A stretch of DNA of 64,000 nt from an uncultured bacterium (GTDB taxonomy: Bacteria > Elusimicrobiota > Elusimicrobia > Elusimicrobiales > Elusimicrobiaceae), in NCBI GenBank assembly GCA_949291545.1, contig CASEWB010000008.1:62001-126000 (forward strand), given 5' to 3'. The notes under the pieces are model-generated. The model made no database searches. It was not told where the DNA came from and saw nothing but the letters and a program-made list of their open reading frames with translations. Position numbers and translations under genes: made by a program. This document shows, piece by piece, positions 51,875-60,476 of the stretch; within the stretch, counting starts at the first letter, position 1, and every line of letters starts with the position of its first letter.

Positions 51875-53242
51875 ATGAGTAAAAAGATTTATCCGCAGGC
51901 CTCTTTAAGCGAGCTGTGGTTTTTGTCGTACCCGCTGATTGTAACGATGGCTTCGCAAGTTGTTATGCAATTTGTGGACCGCATGTTTTTGGCTTGGTAT
52001 TCTCATAACGCTTTGGCGGCGTGCGTGCCGGCGGGCGTGCTGGCAATGACTTTTAGCGCTATGTTTATGGGGTTGGCCAGCTATACGAGCGTTTTTATTT
52101 CGCAGTATTACGCCAAGAAAAAATACGCCTCGGTGACGGTGTCTTTGTGGCAGGGGATTTTTCTGGCGGTATTATCTTCGCTGGTATTGGCGGGGCTGAC
52201 GCCCGCGGGGATAGCCCTTATCAATGCGTTCGGGCACGAAGAAGCGGTGCGGCTGCTGGAAATAAAATACTTTTCCATTTTAAACATTTTTGGCGGGCTG
52301 GCGGTGATTAACAATGCCTTGGCCAGCTTTTTCAGCGGGCGCGGAAAAACCAAAATACCCATGTGGGCTACGGTGGTGGGAAATTTGGTAAACATTGGGC
52401 TGGACTATGTAATGATTTTCGGCAAACTTGGCTTTCCGGCTATGGGTATTGAAGGCGCCGCTTGGGCCACCGTTATAGGCACCGGCTCTATTACGCTTAT
52501 ATTCTGCACGCTTATTTTTGCCGGAAAAGTGCATAAAGAATTTAAAATCCGCCGCCTGGCCGGTTTTTACAAGCCGGTGTTTTCGCGCCTGTTGCGCTTT
52601 GGCCTGCCCAACGGGTTTGGCTTTTTGATGGATATTTTGTCGTTTACGCTTTTTACGTTTATGATTGGCAACATTGACACGCTTTCTTTGCAGGCCAGCA
52701 ATGTGGTGATGTCTATGCAGCCGGTGGTGTTTACGGTCATTTTGGGGCTGGGTATCGGCATACAAATTTTGGTTAGTAAGTACCAAGGGCTAAAACGCCC
52801 GGATTTGACGATAAAAGTGATTAAAAACGCGTGCAAAATTGGTTATGCCTATGCGGGGGCGGTGGGGCTGTCGTTCTTCTTTTTTGCGCCGCTTTTTGTG
52901 GGGCTATTTGTCCCGGCTTCGTCGCCGGACGCGGCGGCAATTACAGCCAAAACTTATCCGCTTATGAAGCTTGTCAGCGCGTTTGTGCTGTTTGATGCTA
53001 CTTACTTGATTTTCGGTGAGGCTATCCGCGGGGCGGGCGATACGAAATTCTATATGTATATTATGGTTTTTTGTGCGTGGGGGCTGTTGATCCCCGGTAC
53101 TTGGCTGATTGTGTACAAACTGCAGTTATCGGTCTTTTGGGTGTGGAGCTGGCTGACGTTTTACGCTGCCTTGACGGCGGTGTTTATGTTGGCGCGGTTC
53201 CTCTCCGGCCGGTGGAAGCGTTTTAACGTAACCGGCGTATAG
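51875..53242 (+). CDS. MATE-family multidrug/Na+ efflux transporter
   Basis: This 455-aa inner-membrane antiporter of the MatE family has twelve predicted helices in two homologous halves. N-terminal LSYPLIVTMASQVVMQFVDRMF (about 17-38), GLDYVMIFG and GIEGAAWATVIG (helix 5-6 region) are typical. The second half contains FGEAIRGAGDTKFYMY. AGGAGG precedes the start. It lies alone between two terminators. The substrate is not predictable. Confidence 0.93.
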   Translation: MSKKIYPQASLSELWFLSYPLIVTMASQVVMQFVDRMFLAWYSHNALAACVPAGVLAMTFSAMFMGLASYTSVFISQYYAKKKYASVTVSLWQGIFLAVLSSLVLAGLTPAGIALINAFGHEEAVRLLEIKYFSILNIFGGLAVINNALASFFSGRGKTKIPMWATVVGNLVNIGLDYVMIFGKLGFPAMGIEGAAWATVIGTGSITLIFCTLIFAGKVHKEFKIRRLAGFYKPVFSRLLRFGLPNGFGFLMDILSFTLFTFMIGNIDTLSLQASNVVMSMQPVVFTVILGLGIGIQILVSKYQGLKRPDLTIKVIKNACKIGYAYAGAVGLSFFFFAPLFVGLFVPASSPDAAAITAKTYPLMKLVSAFVLFDATYLIFGEAIRGAGDTKFYMYIMVFCAWGLLIPGTWLIVYKLQLSVFWVWSWLTFYAALTAVFMLARFLSGRWKRFNVTGV

Positions 53243-53261
53243 TGCGGCTTTTGTACATGAT

Positions 53262-53295
53262 AAGCGCGGCCCTTTAAAAGGCCGCGCTTTTTTGT
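53262..53295 (+). terminator. Rho-independent terminator after the MATE gene
   Basis: GCGCGGCC (53264-53271) and GGCCGCGC (53280-53287) form a stem extended by AA/TT and are followed by TTTTTTT. Confidence 0.93.
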
Positions 53296-53543
53296 TTGTA
53301 CGCGGATGACCGTCGGAAAAGCCGCGGCTGCCCCGGGCATGTGCGTAAACGGATTCCTTTTGAAATAAGCGAGGCCTGGCGGGAACGGGGCGGCTCCGTG
53401 ACTCGCGCGGACGGACACGACTTGTGCGGGCAGAATTGAACCTGAAAACGAACGCACTTGTGGTTTCCCGTTTTATAAGGGATGAAAGAGGCCCCGTGTG
53501 TGCAGGAAAGACCCGCAACCGGAAGGCCTTGCTTTGTTTTTTT
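53296..53543 (+). other. Gene-free interval between a terminator and a poly-T tract
   Basis: About 250 nt without a credible coding frame. The only long minus-strand frame has Arg/Pro-rich, unfolded-looking sequence and overlaps the MATE terminator. The interval is GC-rich, has small inverted repeats (for example the CCGGAAGG tetraloop-like element near 53520) and ends in 14 consecutive T residues. I compared it by eye with tmRNA, RNase P and SRP RNA and found no match. Confidence 0.4.
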
Positions 53544-53585
53544 TTTTTTGATAAATTTTGCGTATGAACAAAATTTATCAAAAAA
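53544..53585 (+). repeat. Perfect 17-bp inverted repeat surrounding the pilin start codon
   Basis: TTTTTTGATAAATTTTG (53544-53560) is the exact reverse complement of 53569-53585. The 8-nt loop CGTATGAA contains the ATG of the following gene. No ribosome binding site is present upstream, so the hairpin itself probably decides translation, or the DNA palindrome is an operator. Confidence 0.9.
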
Positions 53586-54103
53586 CTATCCCGGCGGGGA
53601 AAAACGCCGGATTTACGCTTATGGAGCTGTTAGTGGTCGTTTTAATTATTGGTATTTTGGCGGCGGTGGCGGTTCCGATGTATCAAAAGGCGGTGCTTAA
53701 ATCCCAGGCGGTGTTGCTGTTCCAAATGGCGGAAAAAGTACAACAAGCGCAAGAGATGTATTATTTGGCCAACGGAACGTATTCGCACGGCCCGGCCAAC
53801 TTGGATATTACGTTTCCCGATTGCATTATGTCTACGGATGACCACGAAGGCCAAATCAAGTGCAAGGATTGGCTCATCACCGTGGACCATGGCTGGCGGG
53901 GGGCGTTAAATGCAGTTCTCTGTCCCGGGTTAGGACAACATAATTGCAAAGACGCTAATAATAAAAATAAGTACCAAATGGCCATTACGTTTTATTATAA
54001 CCACGCGTACAGTTACTTTTCAGATAAAGCAGGCACAAAAGCTGTAAACTGTTATACAAATAAATTTTTATGCGAGTTTTTTAACAGCTATTACGGCCAA
54101 TAA
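53564..54103 (+). CDS. Type IV pilin-like protein (N-methylation motif)
   Basis: This 179-aa prepilin or pseudopilin has a short leader ending in Gly16, then the class III motif FTLMELLVVVLIIGILAAVAV (from residue 17; Glu21 is the mature Glu5). The following helix has AVLLFQMAEKVQQAQEMYY. The globular part has six Cys with repeated N and Y residues. The longer reading from TTG 53558 is unlikely. It belongs to the type IVa/type II secretion class, not the Flp class of the Tad locus, and its assembly genes are not in the window. It has its own terminator. Confidence 0.9.
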   Translation: MNKIYQKTIPAGKNAGFTLMELLVVVLIIGILAAVAVPMYQKAVLKSQAVLLFQMAEKVQQAQEMYYLANGTYSHGPANLDITFPDCIMSTDDHEGQIKCKDWLITVDHGWRGALNAVLCPGLGQHNCKDANNKNKYQMAITFYYNHAYSYFSDKAGTKAVNCYTNKFLCEFFNSYYGQ

Positions 54104-54108
54104 ATAGT

Positions 54109-54137
54109 AAAAAGCCCTTGCAAAAGGGCTTTTTACG
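54109..54137 (+). terminator. Rho-independent terminator after the pilin gene
   Basis: AAAAAGCCCTT (54109-54119) pairs with AAGGGCTTTTT (54125-54135). The T-rich arm serves as the tail. Confidence 0.9.
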
Positions 54138-54147
54138 TTCGTTTGTA

Positions 54148-54176
54148 TTGACAAAACCAAACGATTTTGCTATAAT
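54148..54176 (+). promoter_or_regulatory. Full-consensus promoter of the phage packaging module
   Basis: TTGACA (54148-54153), 17 nt, TATAAT (54171-54176), with an extended -10 TG at 54168-54169. It lies directly upstream of the terminase small subunit with a leader of about 140 nt. It is the best promoter match in the window. Confidence 0.92.
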
Positions 54177-54324
54177 AAAATATATTACAAAGCGCAATAA
54201 GCGGTTTGTAATTTTTTTATCTCGGGCGTCCGCCCTATTAAAATCCCTTTACTTTCCGGTTTTTCGCCGCGCCCGTTCTTGCGGGCCCGGTTCCTGTTGT
54301 TTGCCTGCCTTTAGGAGCTTTTTT

Positions 54325-54759
54325 ATGCCTGCCAAAACCCGTTCCCGTGCGGCCAAGCCCGACGGGAAACCCTTGCGTTATCAGCCCGAATTTTGCACCC
54401 GCCTGCTGGCTTTTTTTGACGTGCCGCCCTTTACGGTGACGGAAGTCACCAAGCGTGATGGTTCCATTTCGCTCGTGGAAACCGCCGCCGAACTGCCCAC
54501 TTTTGCCGCATTTGCCAAGCTGTTGGGCACTACCTGCGACGTGTTGGAAAGCTGGGAACAAAAACACCCGGCCTTCCGCGAGGCCGCCCGCAAAGCGCGC
54601 GATTTACAGGGAAATATCTTAATCCAAAACAGCCTGCGCGGCAATTATTCCGCTTCGTTTGCCGTGTTTACAGCTAAAAACCTCTTGGGGTGGAAAGACG
54701 GAAAAGAGGACGCTTCCTCCGGCGCGCCGCTTGTCGTGCGGTGGGAGAGCGACAAATGA
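54325..54759 (+). CDS. Phage terminase small subunit
   Basis: This DNA-recognition subunit of the packaging motor has 144 aa. It contains the helix-turn-helix-like segment LPTFAAFAKLLGTTCDVLESWE (about 55-76) and the conserved C-terminal part FREAARKARDLQGNILIQNS..FTAKNLLGWKD seen in small terminases. The ATG at 54325 has AGGAG eight nucleotides upstream. It overlaps the large subunit start by 4 nt. Confidence 0.85.
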   Translation: MPAKTRSRAAKPDGKPLRYQPEFCTRLLAFFDVPPFTVTEVTKRDGSISLVETAAELPTFAAFAKLLGTTCDVLESWEQKHPAFREAARKARDLQGNILIQNSLRGNYSASFAVFTAKNLLGWKDGKEDASSGAPLVVRWESDK

Positions 54760-56078
54760 AAAAACACCCTTCGGATTTGGTGGTTACCATTCCCTATCAC
54801 CCGCGCGCCGCCCAGCAGAAAATCCACCCGCAGTTGGAAACCCACCGCTTTTGCGTGTTGGTCACTCACCGCCAGCTGGGCAAAACCGTCTGTGCCGTCA
54901 ACCACCTGCTTAAAAAAGCCCTGCAAAACGCCCGTCCGCACCCGCGGTATTTTTATTTGGCTCCGTTTTTGAAACAGGCTAAAATGATTGCGTGGGATTA
55001 TTTAAAACGTTATTCCGCCCCGCTGCCCGGCGTGAGCGCCAACGAGGCCGAACTCTGCCTGCGCCTGCCCAACGGCGCGCGCATTTGGGTGTGCGGCGCC
55101 GATAACCCCGACGCCCTGCGCGGTACCTATGCCGACGGCGTAGTGCTGGACGAGTACGCCCAAATCAAGCCCGATGTGTTTACCGAAATTATCCGCCCAA
55201 TGCTTCTTTCGCGCGAAGGCTGGGCCGTTTTTATGGGAACCCCCAAAGGGCAAAATGCGTTTTTTGAACTCTTTAACCGCGCTCAAAAAGCCGCCCAAAA
55301 AGAACCCGCCGTATGGTGGGTGGGCGTGTTCCGCGCAGATGAGTCCGGCGTGATTGCGCCCGGCGAGCTGGAGCGTTTGCGCCGCGAAACGCCGGAAAAT
55401 ATTTTCCGCCAGGAATACTTGTGCGATTTTACGGCCTCTGCCGAAAATGTGCTTATCCCGATTGACGCGGTTTCTTTAGCGTGCGCGCGCACTTATGCCC
55501 CGGCCGAGCTGCGCTTTGCCCCCAAAATTATCGGGGTGGACCCGGCCCGCTTTGGCGACGACAGAAGCGTTATTTTTTTGCGCCAGGGCCTTAAAGCGTT
55601 GGAACCGCTGGTGTTTAGACGGCTTGATAATATGGCGCTGGCGGACCGCGTGGCCCGGCAGATTGAAGCGTTTCGGCCCGACGCGGTGTTTGTAGACGCC
55701 GGCTGCGGCGGCGGCGTGATTGACCGCTTGCGGCAGTTGGGGTTTTGCGTGACGGAAATTCCGTTTGGCGGCGCCCCCAGCCGCCCCGGGCAGTATGCCA
55801 ATAAACGCGCCGAAATGTGGGGGGAAATGGCCGCGTGGATTAAAACCGGGGGCGCCCTGCCCGATTGCCCGGAATTAAAGGCCGATTTGTGCCAAGTGTG
55901 TTACGATTTTGACGCGGCCGGGCGCATGCGGCTGGAACCCAAAGAAAAAATTAAAGAACGCTGCGGCAAAAGCCCCGATATTGCAGACGCTTTGGCCTTA
56001 ACCTTTGCGGCCCCTGTCCGCCCGCGCACGGGAGGCGCTGCACGCGAATTTGCCAACAGCGAGTATGACGTAGTATAA
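54756..56078 (+). CDS. Phage terminase large subunit (ATPase/nuclease)
   Basis: The motor and nuclease subunit of phage DNA packaging is 440 aa. The Walker A-like loop HRQLGKT is at 38-44 and Walker B VVLDEYA, with Asp132 and Glu133, follows. The RNase H-like nuclease domain has Asp262 (GVDPARFGDDRS), Asp314 (VFVDAGCGGG) and Asp411 (DIADALAL). All key acidic residues are kept, so it looks intact. The translational start overlaps the small subunit stop (ATGA). Confidence 0.93.
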   Translation: MKKHPSDLVVTIPYHPRAAQQKIHPQLETHRFCVLVTHRQLGKTVCAVNHLLKKALQNARPHPRYFYLAPFLKQAKMIAWDYLKRYSAPLPGVSANEAELCLRLPNGARIWVCGADNPDALRGTYADGVVLDEYAQIKPDVFTEIIRPMLLSREGWAVFMGTPKGQNAFFELFNRAQKAAQKEPAVWWVGVFRADESGVIAPGELERLRRETPENIFRQEYLCDFTASAENVLIPIDAVSLACARTYAPAELRFAPKIIGVDPARFGDDRSVIFLRQGLKALEPLVFRRLDNMALADRVARQIEAFRPDAVFVDAGCGGGVIDRLRQLGFCVTEIPFGGAPSRPGQYANKRAEMWGEMAAWIKTGGALPDCPELKADLCQVCYDFDAAGRMRLEPKEKIKERCGKSPDIADALALTFAAPVRPRTGGAAREFANSEYDVV

Positions 56079-56097
56079 CAAAACAAGAAAATCCCCG

Positions 56098-56116
56098 CAG
56101 GAGGTGAAACCGTATG
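56098..56116 (+). promoter_or_regulatory. Orphan perfect Shine-Dalgarno with ATG downstream of terminase
   Basis: CAGGAGGTGAAACCGTATG gives a near-perfect anti-16S match seven nucleotides before an ATG at 56114. The frame from that ATG runs into the first secreted protein but encodes 54 residues unlike any phage protein ahead of a clear signal peptide. It may be the leftover start of the displaced next phage gene. Confidence 0.55.
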
Positions 56117-56263
56117 CCGGCCAGGCCCCTATACGGGATAACATTCTGCAAGGCAAAAAATGTTGTGCGGCGGACAGGGCCCTTGCAAGACCCAAAAAGA
56201 AGTAGGCCTTTTGGGCGGGGAAAAATGGGACTAAGGACTCTGTTTTCTAAGACGGTAAAGCGA

Positions 56264-56269
56264 TATAGT
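56264..56269 (+). promoter_or_regulatory. -10 box of the first array gene, leaderless layout
   Basis: TATAGT is followed by six nucleotides (ATTAAT) and the ATG at 56276. The -35 is weak. A CCCAAAA..TTTTGGG hairpin (56191-56215) precedes it. Confidence 0.45.
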
Positions 56270-56275
56270 ATTAAT

Positions 56276-57640
56276 ATGAAAAGATTTGGGTTTCTTTTTT
56301 TATGGGCAATAACTGCTATGCCGTTGTGTGCACAGAAAAATTTATTGCCGGCGGCTAAAACAATGCTTAGCAAACAAATCGGGAAAGCGGCTCTTTCTTC
56401 CGCATGGCCCGGCGTTGCTGCGGCCAGCCGCTTGCCGGCGGGAGCGCTACCCCAAGGCGCCGTAAGCACCCCTTCCGCCGTTTTTGAACGCCACCTTTTA
56501 AAGCAGGAGCAGGTGCTGCCCGTGCCTGTTAAACAAGCCAATACCCGCCTGGACCTGCGGAAGATAAATCTGCTGAAAAATCCCGCGCGCCGGCCCGTTG
56601 GCGAAATAAATTCTTACGAGGGATCCATCAAAAGCGCAGCTCTTGAGCAGGAAATCGAACAACTATGGCGCGAAAACGAACGTTTTGTGTATAACTGGTT
56701 GTTTGAAAATGTGTATAAGCCTATGAGTGCTCCGACGGAATTTGCCTACCGCAATAACAAAATTGTGTTGGCGGCGGCGCGGAATGTGTTTAAAAAAATG
56801 CAATGGCTGGAAAACTTGCGCGGACAAGGCCGCAACGAAATGAAAGATGTTTATGGTTCGGCCGCGTTGGAAGAACTGTGTAAAAAACTGTCGAACGAAA
56901 AATTAATTTTACTGGGAGAAAACCACTATGTGGACGATATCCAGCGGACCGTCGGCCGGATTTTGGTCCGCTTAAAAGAGGAAAACCCCCAGCGCAGGGT
57001 GGTGCTGTTTACTGAATTTATCGATTTGCCCGAAGCGGGTTCCAAACCGCAAAAAACAGCCTTAAACGCTTATTTCCGCCGGGTACAGGCCAAAGATATT
57101 GCCCCCGTTACGCAAAAAGATTTGCAGGAAAAAAACTTAAACCCGGTGGCGTATGCCGTCGATTTGTTTGAAGTGCTGGCGGAAGAAAACATTGAAATTT
57201 ATCCGCTGGAAGACAGAACATTGGAAAATTTGCTGCAGGAGGAGGAAGGCCGTTTGGAGATGGCGGAAACGTCGGCCCTGTCCATTGCGCTTCGCAATAA
57301 AACCTGGGCGCGGGTAATGGAAAGCAAAATGGCGGAAATCCGCCAAACGGACCCGGACGCATTGTTTGTAGTATATGCAGGCAAGGCGCACACTTCGTGG
57401 CTGATTCCATACGCTATGCCCAAATTTTTTGCAAAAGAAGACCCGGCGGTGGTGGAACTGACGATGGGGGATCCCTCCGATTTTAGCTCGTTGTACAGTA
57501 TATGGATGGAAGACGACCCCTTCTTTAAAATCCGCCAGCATATGAGCCTGCACTATTGGACCGGCCCTTTGGCAAAGCGCTTGGGAAAAAGCACGGGGTT
57601 TGACTATATGCTTATATTGCCGTTGAGAGGAATGTTTTGA
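56276..57640 (+). CDS. Secreted TIKI/TraB/ChaN-superfamily putative hydrolase, array member 1
   Basis: This 454-aa protein has a signal peptide ending ..MPLCA, then QKNLLPAAK as in members 2 and 3. About 190 variable residues precede a C-terminal domain with superfamily motifs. First GxxH is GENH (214-217), the conserved Glu is 247 (LFTEFIDLP), then come EIYPLED, RNKTWARVMESK (from 340) and second GxxH as GKAH-TSW (369-372). These motifs match the EreA/ChaN/TraB/TIKI group, whose studied members include metal-dependent proteases and haem-binding proteins. The start at 56276 is chosen by the signal peptide and its paralogues. Activity is inferred only. Confidence 0.82.
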   Translation: MKRFGFLFLWAITAMPLCAQKNLLPAAKTMLSKQIGKAALSSAWPGVAAASRLPAGALPQGAVSTPSAVFERHLLKQEQVLPVPVKQANTRLDLRKINLLKNPARRPVGEINSYEGSIKSAALEQEIEQLWRENERFVYNWLFENVYKPMSAPTEFAYRNNKIVLAAARNVFKKMQWLENLRGQGRNEMKDVYGSAALEELCKKLSNEKLILLGENHYVDDIQRTVGRILVRLKEENPQRRVVLFTEFIDLPEAGSKPQKTALNAYFRRVQAKDIAPVTQKDLQEKNLNPVAYAVDLFEVLAEENIEIYPLEDRTLENLLQEEEGRLEMAETSALSIALRNKTWARVMESKMAEIRQTDPDALFVVYAGKAHTSWLIPYAMPKFFAKEDPAVVELTMGDPSDFSSLYSIWMEDDPFFKIRQHMSLHYWTGPLAKRLGKSTGFDYMLILPLRGMF

Positions 57641-59004
57641 TGAAAAAACTCGCGCTTCTGTTAGTAGTTTTCCTTTTCCCTGTTTCTCTCTGTGCGCAGA
57701 AAAACCTGTTGCCTGCCGTCAAAGCGGTTATGGGGCAAAAAGCGGTTGTAACCGGAAGTTTTGCCGGCCAGCTGGCCGGTTCGTCCGCCCAAGCGGGGGC
57801 TTTATTGAGTGCCCGGGGGGCTATTGCACAAGCGGCACCCGGCCGTTTGCTTACGCCGCGCCCTAAACCTATTTCTAAACCCACGGGGCCGCTGCGCTAT
57901 ATTGCGTCTGGTCAAATCAATGAAGAAAGACTATCCCGCCTTTCCGCGCTTATAACGCGCAGAGTGCATTTGCTGTATCCTTCCAAAGGAACCAAAAGAA
58001 CGTTGGAGGAATTGGCGGAATTTATAGCGGATGAAGCTAGGCCTAAAGTGTTGCGTGCGCAGGCGCTGGGGCTGTTGTTGACAGATTGGACGCCGCAAGA
58101 GGCAAAATTGTTTTTATCCCTCTATCCATTTTTAACGACGGATACGGCGTTTTCGGTGGAGAATAACCGGACGTTGCTTAAGTTGGTGCCGGTGTTTAAA
58201 AAACAAATAAGCGGGTTGTCCCAAAATCGGGAAAGAATATTAGGCGCTTTACAAAGGAACTCCTTTGAAAGTATGGAACAACTGGTGCGGGAAATCCCGC
58301 CCCAGAGCCAGTTCATTTTGCTGGGGGAAGTGCACAACCGCCGCGGTATTGTCCAGCAGGTAGCGGCCTTGCTGCAAGCTTATCGCCGGCAGTACCCGGA
58401 GCGCAAAATCGTATTATTTTCGGAATTTTTGTCTAACCGGTACCCGGCTTTGTGGCGCCCGGGGGAAATAATCCCTGCCGATTTTTTTGCAAAGAACCCC
58501 GAATATACCAATGAGGTTTATCGGATTACCCAACCGTTGGGAATAGACGTGTATGGATTGGAAGATTTGCGCTTTACTTATCTGCGTATGCCGGCAGTAA
58601 GCGGGCTGAGTTTTTCGGTGGCGAACACTTCTTTGCAGGCTATGGTGATGCGGAATAAATCGTGGGAGAAAATTATCCGCACCGTAATGCAGAAAACGCG
58701 CCAAAAATTCCCGGACGCTGTATTTTTTGTGTATGCCGGGAATGCCCACACGGATAAAAGCAGTATGGCTTCTTTATCTTTTTTAATGCAAGATGAAAAA
58801 CCGTTTTCCATTAGTATCCGCAACGGCTTCCAAGGCGGATTTTTAGGCTTTTTATTAGGGAAAGATCCTGCTGTGCTGGCGGAATTGCCTGCCCCCCAGG
58901 TGTGGACGTGGAAAGAGGGGAAAAATTTTTCCGGCGCGGTAGGATTTGATGCCCAATTGCTGTTGCCTTTTGACGAAAATGACGCTGTAAATATTACGGA
59001 ATAA
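57640..59004 (+). CDS. Secreted TIKI/TraB/ChaN-superfamily putative hydrolase, array member 2
   Basis: This 454-aa protein starts within the stop of member 1 (TGATG). Signal peptide ..FPVSLCA, then QKNLLPAVK. Motifs are GEVH (229-232), LFSEF, GLEDLR in place of the PLED segment, RNKSWEKI, and GNAH at 367-370, followed by TDKS instead of TSW. The N-terminal half (about 90-200) differs from members 1 and 3, and its C-terminal domain is the most divergent of the first four. Confidence 0.82.
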   Translation: MKKLALLLVVFLFPVSLCAQKNLLPAVKAVMGQKAVVTGSFAGQLAGSSAQAGALLSARGAIAQAAPGRLLTPRPKPISKPTGPLRYIASGQINEERLSRLSALITRRVHLLYPSKGTKRTLEELAEFIADEARPKVLRAQALGLLLTDWTPQEAKLFLSLYPFLTTDTAFSVENNRTLLKLVPVFKKQISGLSQNRERILGALQRNSFESMEQLVREIPPQSQFILLGEVHNRRGIVQQVAALLQAYRRQYPERKIVLFSEFLSNRYPALWRPGEIIPADFFAKNPEYTNEVYRITQPLGIDVYGLEDLRFTYLRMPAVSGLSFSVANTSLQAMVMRNKSWEKIIRTVMQKTRQKFPDAVFFVYAGNAHTDKSSMASLSFLMQDEKPFSISIRNGFQGGFLGFLLGKDPAVLAELPAPQVWTWKEGKNFSGAVGFDAQLLLPFDENDAVNITE

Positions 59005-59006
59005 AT

Positions 59007-60461
59007 ATGATAAAAAAATTTTTGTGCTTAGCGTGCTGTGGGCTCTGTATGCCGTTACACGCCCAAAAGGTTTTATTGCCGGCGGTACGCGCCGCAGGCG
59101 GCAAGGCGGTTGGGCAGCTAACGGCCGGCCAAACCCTGCAGCAGGTATCCTCCAAAGCGGCCTTGGCGCGCTGGCAGGTGCAAGCAAACGCGCCGGCTCC
59201 TGCGGGCGGAAAGCAAGTTTTGGGCCAAGCTGCCGTTTGGCCGCAAGGGAATGGTTTTAAATATCAAGCCAATACGGTATTGGCGGGCCTTTCTTCTGCC
59301 CGCAGCCCCCGCTATACAACGTTACTGCCGGAAAGCACCCGGCAGCTGGTCCATTTGCTGAACGATAAAGAACGCCTCAAGGAACTGTGTTGGTATATGC
59401 AGCGGAAACTGCATGATGAATTGGCCCCAGCCCAAAACAAACAGCAATTTGAAGCCTCCCTCCAGGAACTGAACCAGCTGTTGGCGGAAAACAAACGGTG
59501 GCTTACGGGCTTGTTTTCGCAGGCGGTTCTGGAGCCGCTTTACCGGTATTCGCAATTTGCGCAGCAACATAATGCGCTGTTATTAAACACGGTGCAAAAT
59601 TTTGTGCGTAAAATGCAATGGTTGGACGCGTACCCCCAGCAAGGCCGCGCCGCCCTGAAGACGATTTCTTCCGACAAAGCTATTTCGGAATTGGCACAGC
59701 GCCTGCAACACGAAAAAATGATTATGCTGGGCGAGTTTCACTATTTGGACGAACTGCAGGCGGCGGTGGCCGATTTGGTAATTAAGCTAAAACAGCAAAA
59801 TCCTTCTCGGCGCGTTGTATTGTTTACGGAATTTATGACCTTGCCCCGCACGCGCCTGCCCATAAATCAGACGGCGGACACCTACTTCCGTCGGGTGGAT
59901 TCCCCTAACGTGCCGGAAGTGGATTCCTGGCAGATGAAAGAAAAACATTATGCTAAAAAAGCATTTTTACAAATGCTGGTCAAACAGGTGGAAGTGTATC
60001 CGTTGGAAGATTTTGAGCAATTTAAGTTGCTCCAGGTGGAAACCCAAGATCATATGAATTCCCTGCTTTCACTGGTGCACCGCAATAAAACCTGGGCGCG
60101 CGTGATGGAAAATAAAATGGCCGAAATCCGCAAAACGGATCCGGACGCTTTGTTTATTGTTTATGCCGGAAAAGGGCACACGTCGTGGCTGTTGCCGTAT
60201 TCGTTGCCTAAATTTTTTGCAAACGAGCACCCCGCGGTGGTGGAGTTGGCCCTTTCCCGGCCGATTAATTCCGATGCCTTGTTTACCGTATGGGGGAAGA
60301 AGGATCCTTTTTTTAAGCCCTACACCACGGCGGCTGTTTCTTTTTGGAGCGGGCCGGATGCCCGCACTTTGGCGGAAAACAGCGGGTTCGATTATTTGCT
60401 GGTGGTACCACACAAAATCTGGCCGGTGCTGAAACGGATGTATGAAGCCCTGCGTTTATAA
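59007..60461 (+). CDS. Secreted TIKI/TraB/ChaN-superfamily putative hydrolase, array member 3
   Basis: This 484-aa protein starts 2 nt after member 2. Signal peptide ..CMPLHA, then QKVLLPAVRA. Motifs are GEFH (242-245), LFTEFMTLP, EVYPLEDFE, RNKTWARVMENKMAEIR and GKGH-TSW (388-391). It is the longest member through an insert before the first motif (about 70-130). The C-terminal domain is closest to members 1 and 4. Confidence 0.82.
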   Translation: MIKKFLCLACCGLCMPLHAQKVLLPAVRAAGGKAVGQLTAGQTLQQVSSKAALARWQVQANAPAPAGGKQVLGQAAVWPQGNGFKYQANTVLAGLSSARSPRYTTLLPESTRQLVHLLNDKERLKELCWYMQRKLHDELAPAQNKQQFEASLQELNQLLAENKRWLTGLFSQAVLEPLYRYSQFAQQHNALLLNTVQNFVRKMQWLDAYPQQGRAALKTISSDKAISELAQRLQHEKMIMLGEFHYLDELQAAVADLVIKLKQQNPSRRVVLFTEFMTLPRTRLPINQTADTYFRRVDSPNVPEVDSWQMKEKHYAKKAFLQMLVKQVEVYPLEDFEQFKLLQVETQDHMNSLLSLVHRNKTWARVMENKMAEIRKTDPDALFIVYAGKGHTSWLLPYSLPKFFANEHPAVVELALSRPINSDALFTVWGKKDPFFKPYTTAAVSFWSGPDARTLAENSGFDYLLVVPHKIWPVLKRMYEALRL

Positions 60462-60476
60462 TTGAATATAAAATTT

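Noticed and set aside
53296..53543. tmRNA, RNase P RNA or SRP RNA in the interval after the MATE gene
   Set aside because: A GGAAAG and a CCGGAAGG element are present, but none of the long conserved blocks of those RNAs could be found.
53126..53581. A 151-aa minus-strand reading frame across the gap after the MATE gene
   Set aside because: Composition is Arg/Pro-rich without structure, it overlaps the MATE gene end and terminator and the pilin start, and it has no ribosome site.
56114..56275. Starting array member 1 at the ATG with the perfect Shine-Dalgarno
   Set aside because: It would put 54 basic residues before a clear signal peptide, and the other four members start at the signal peptide.
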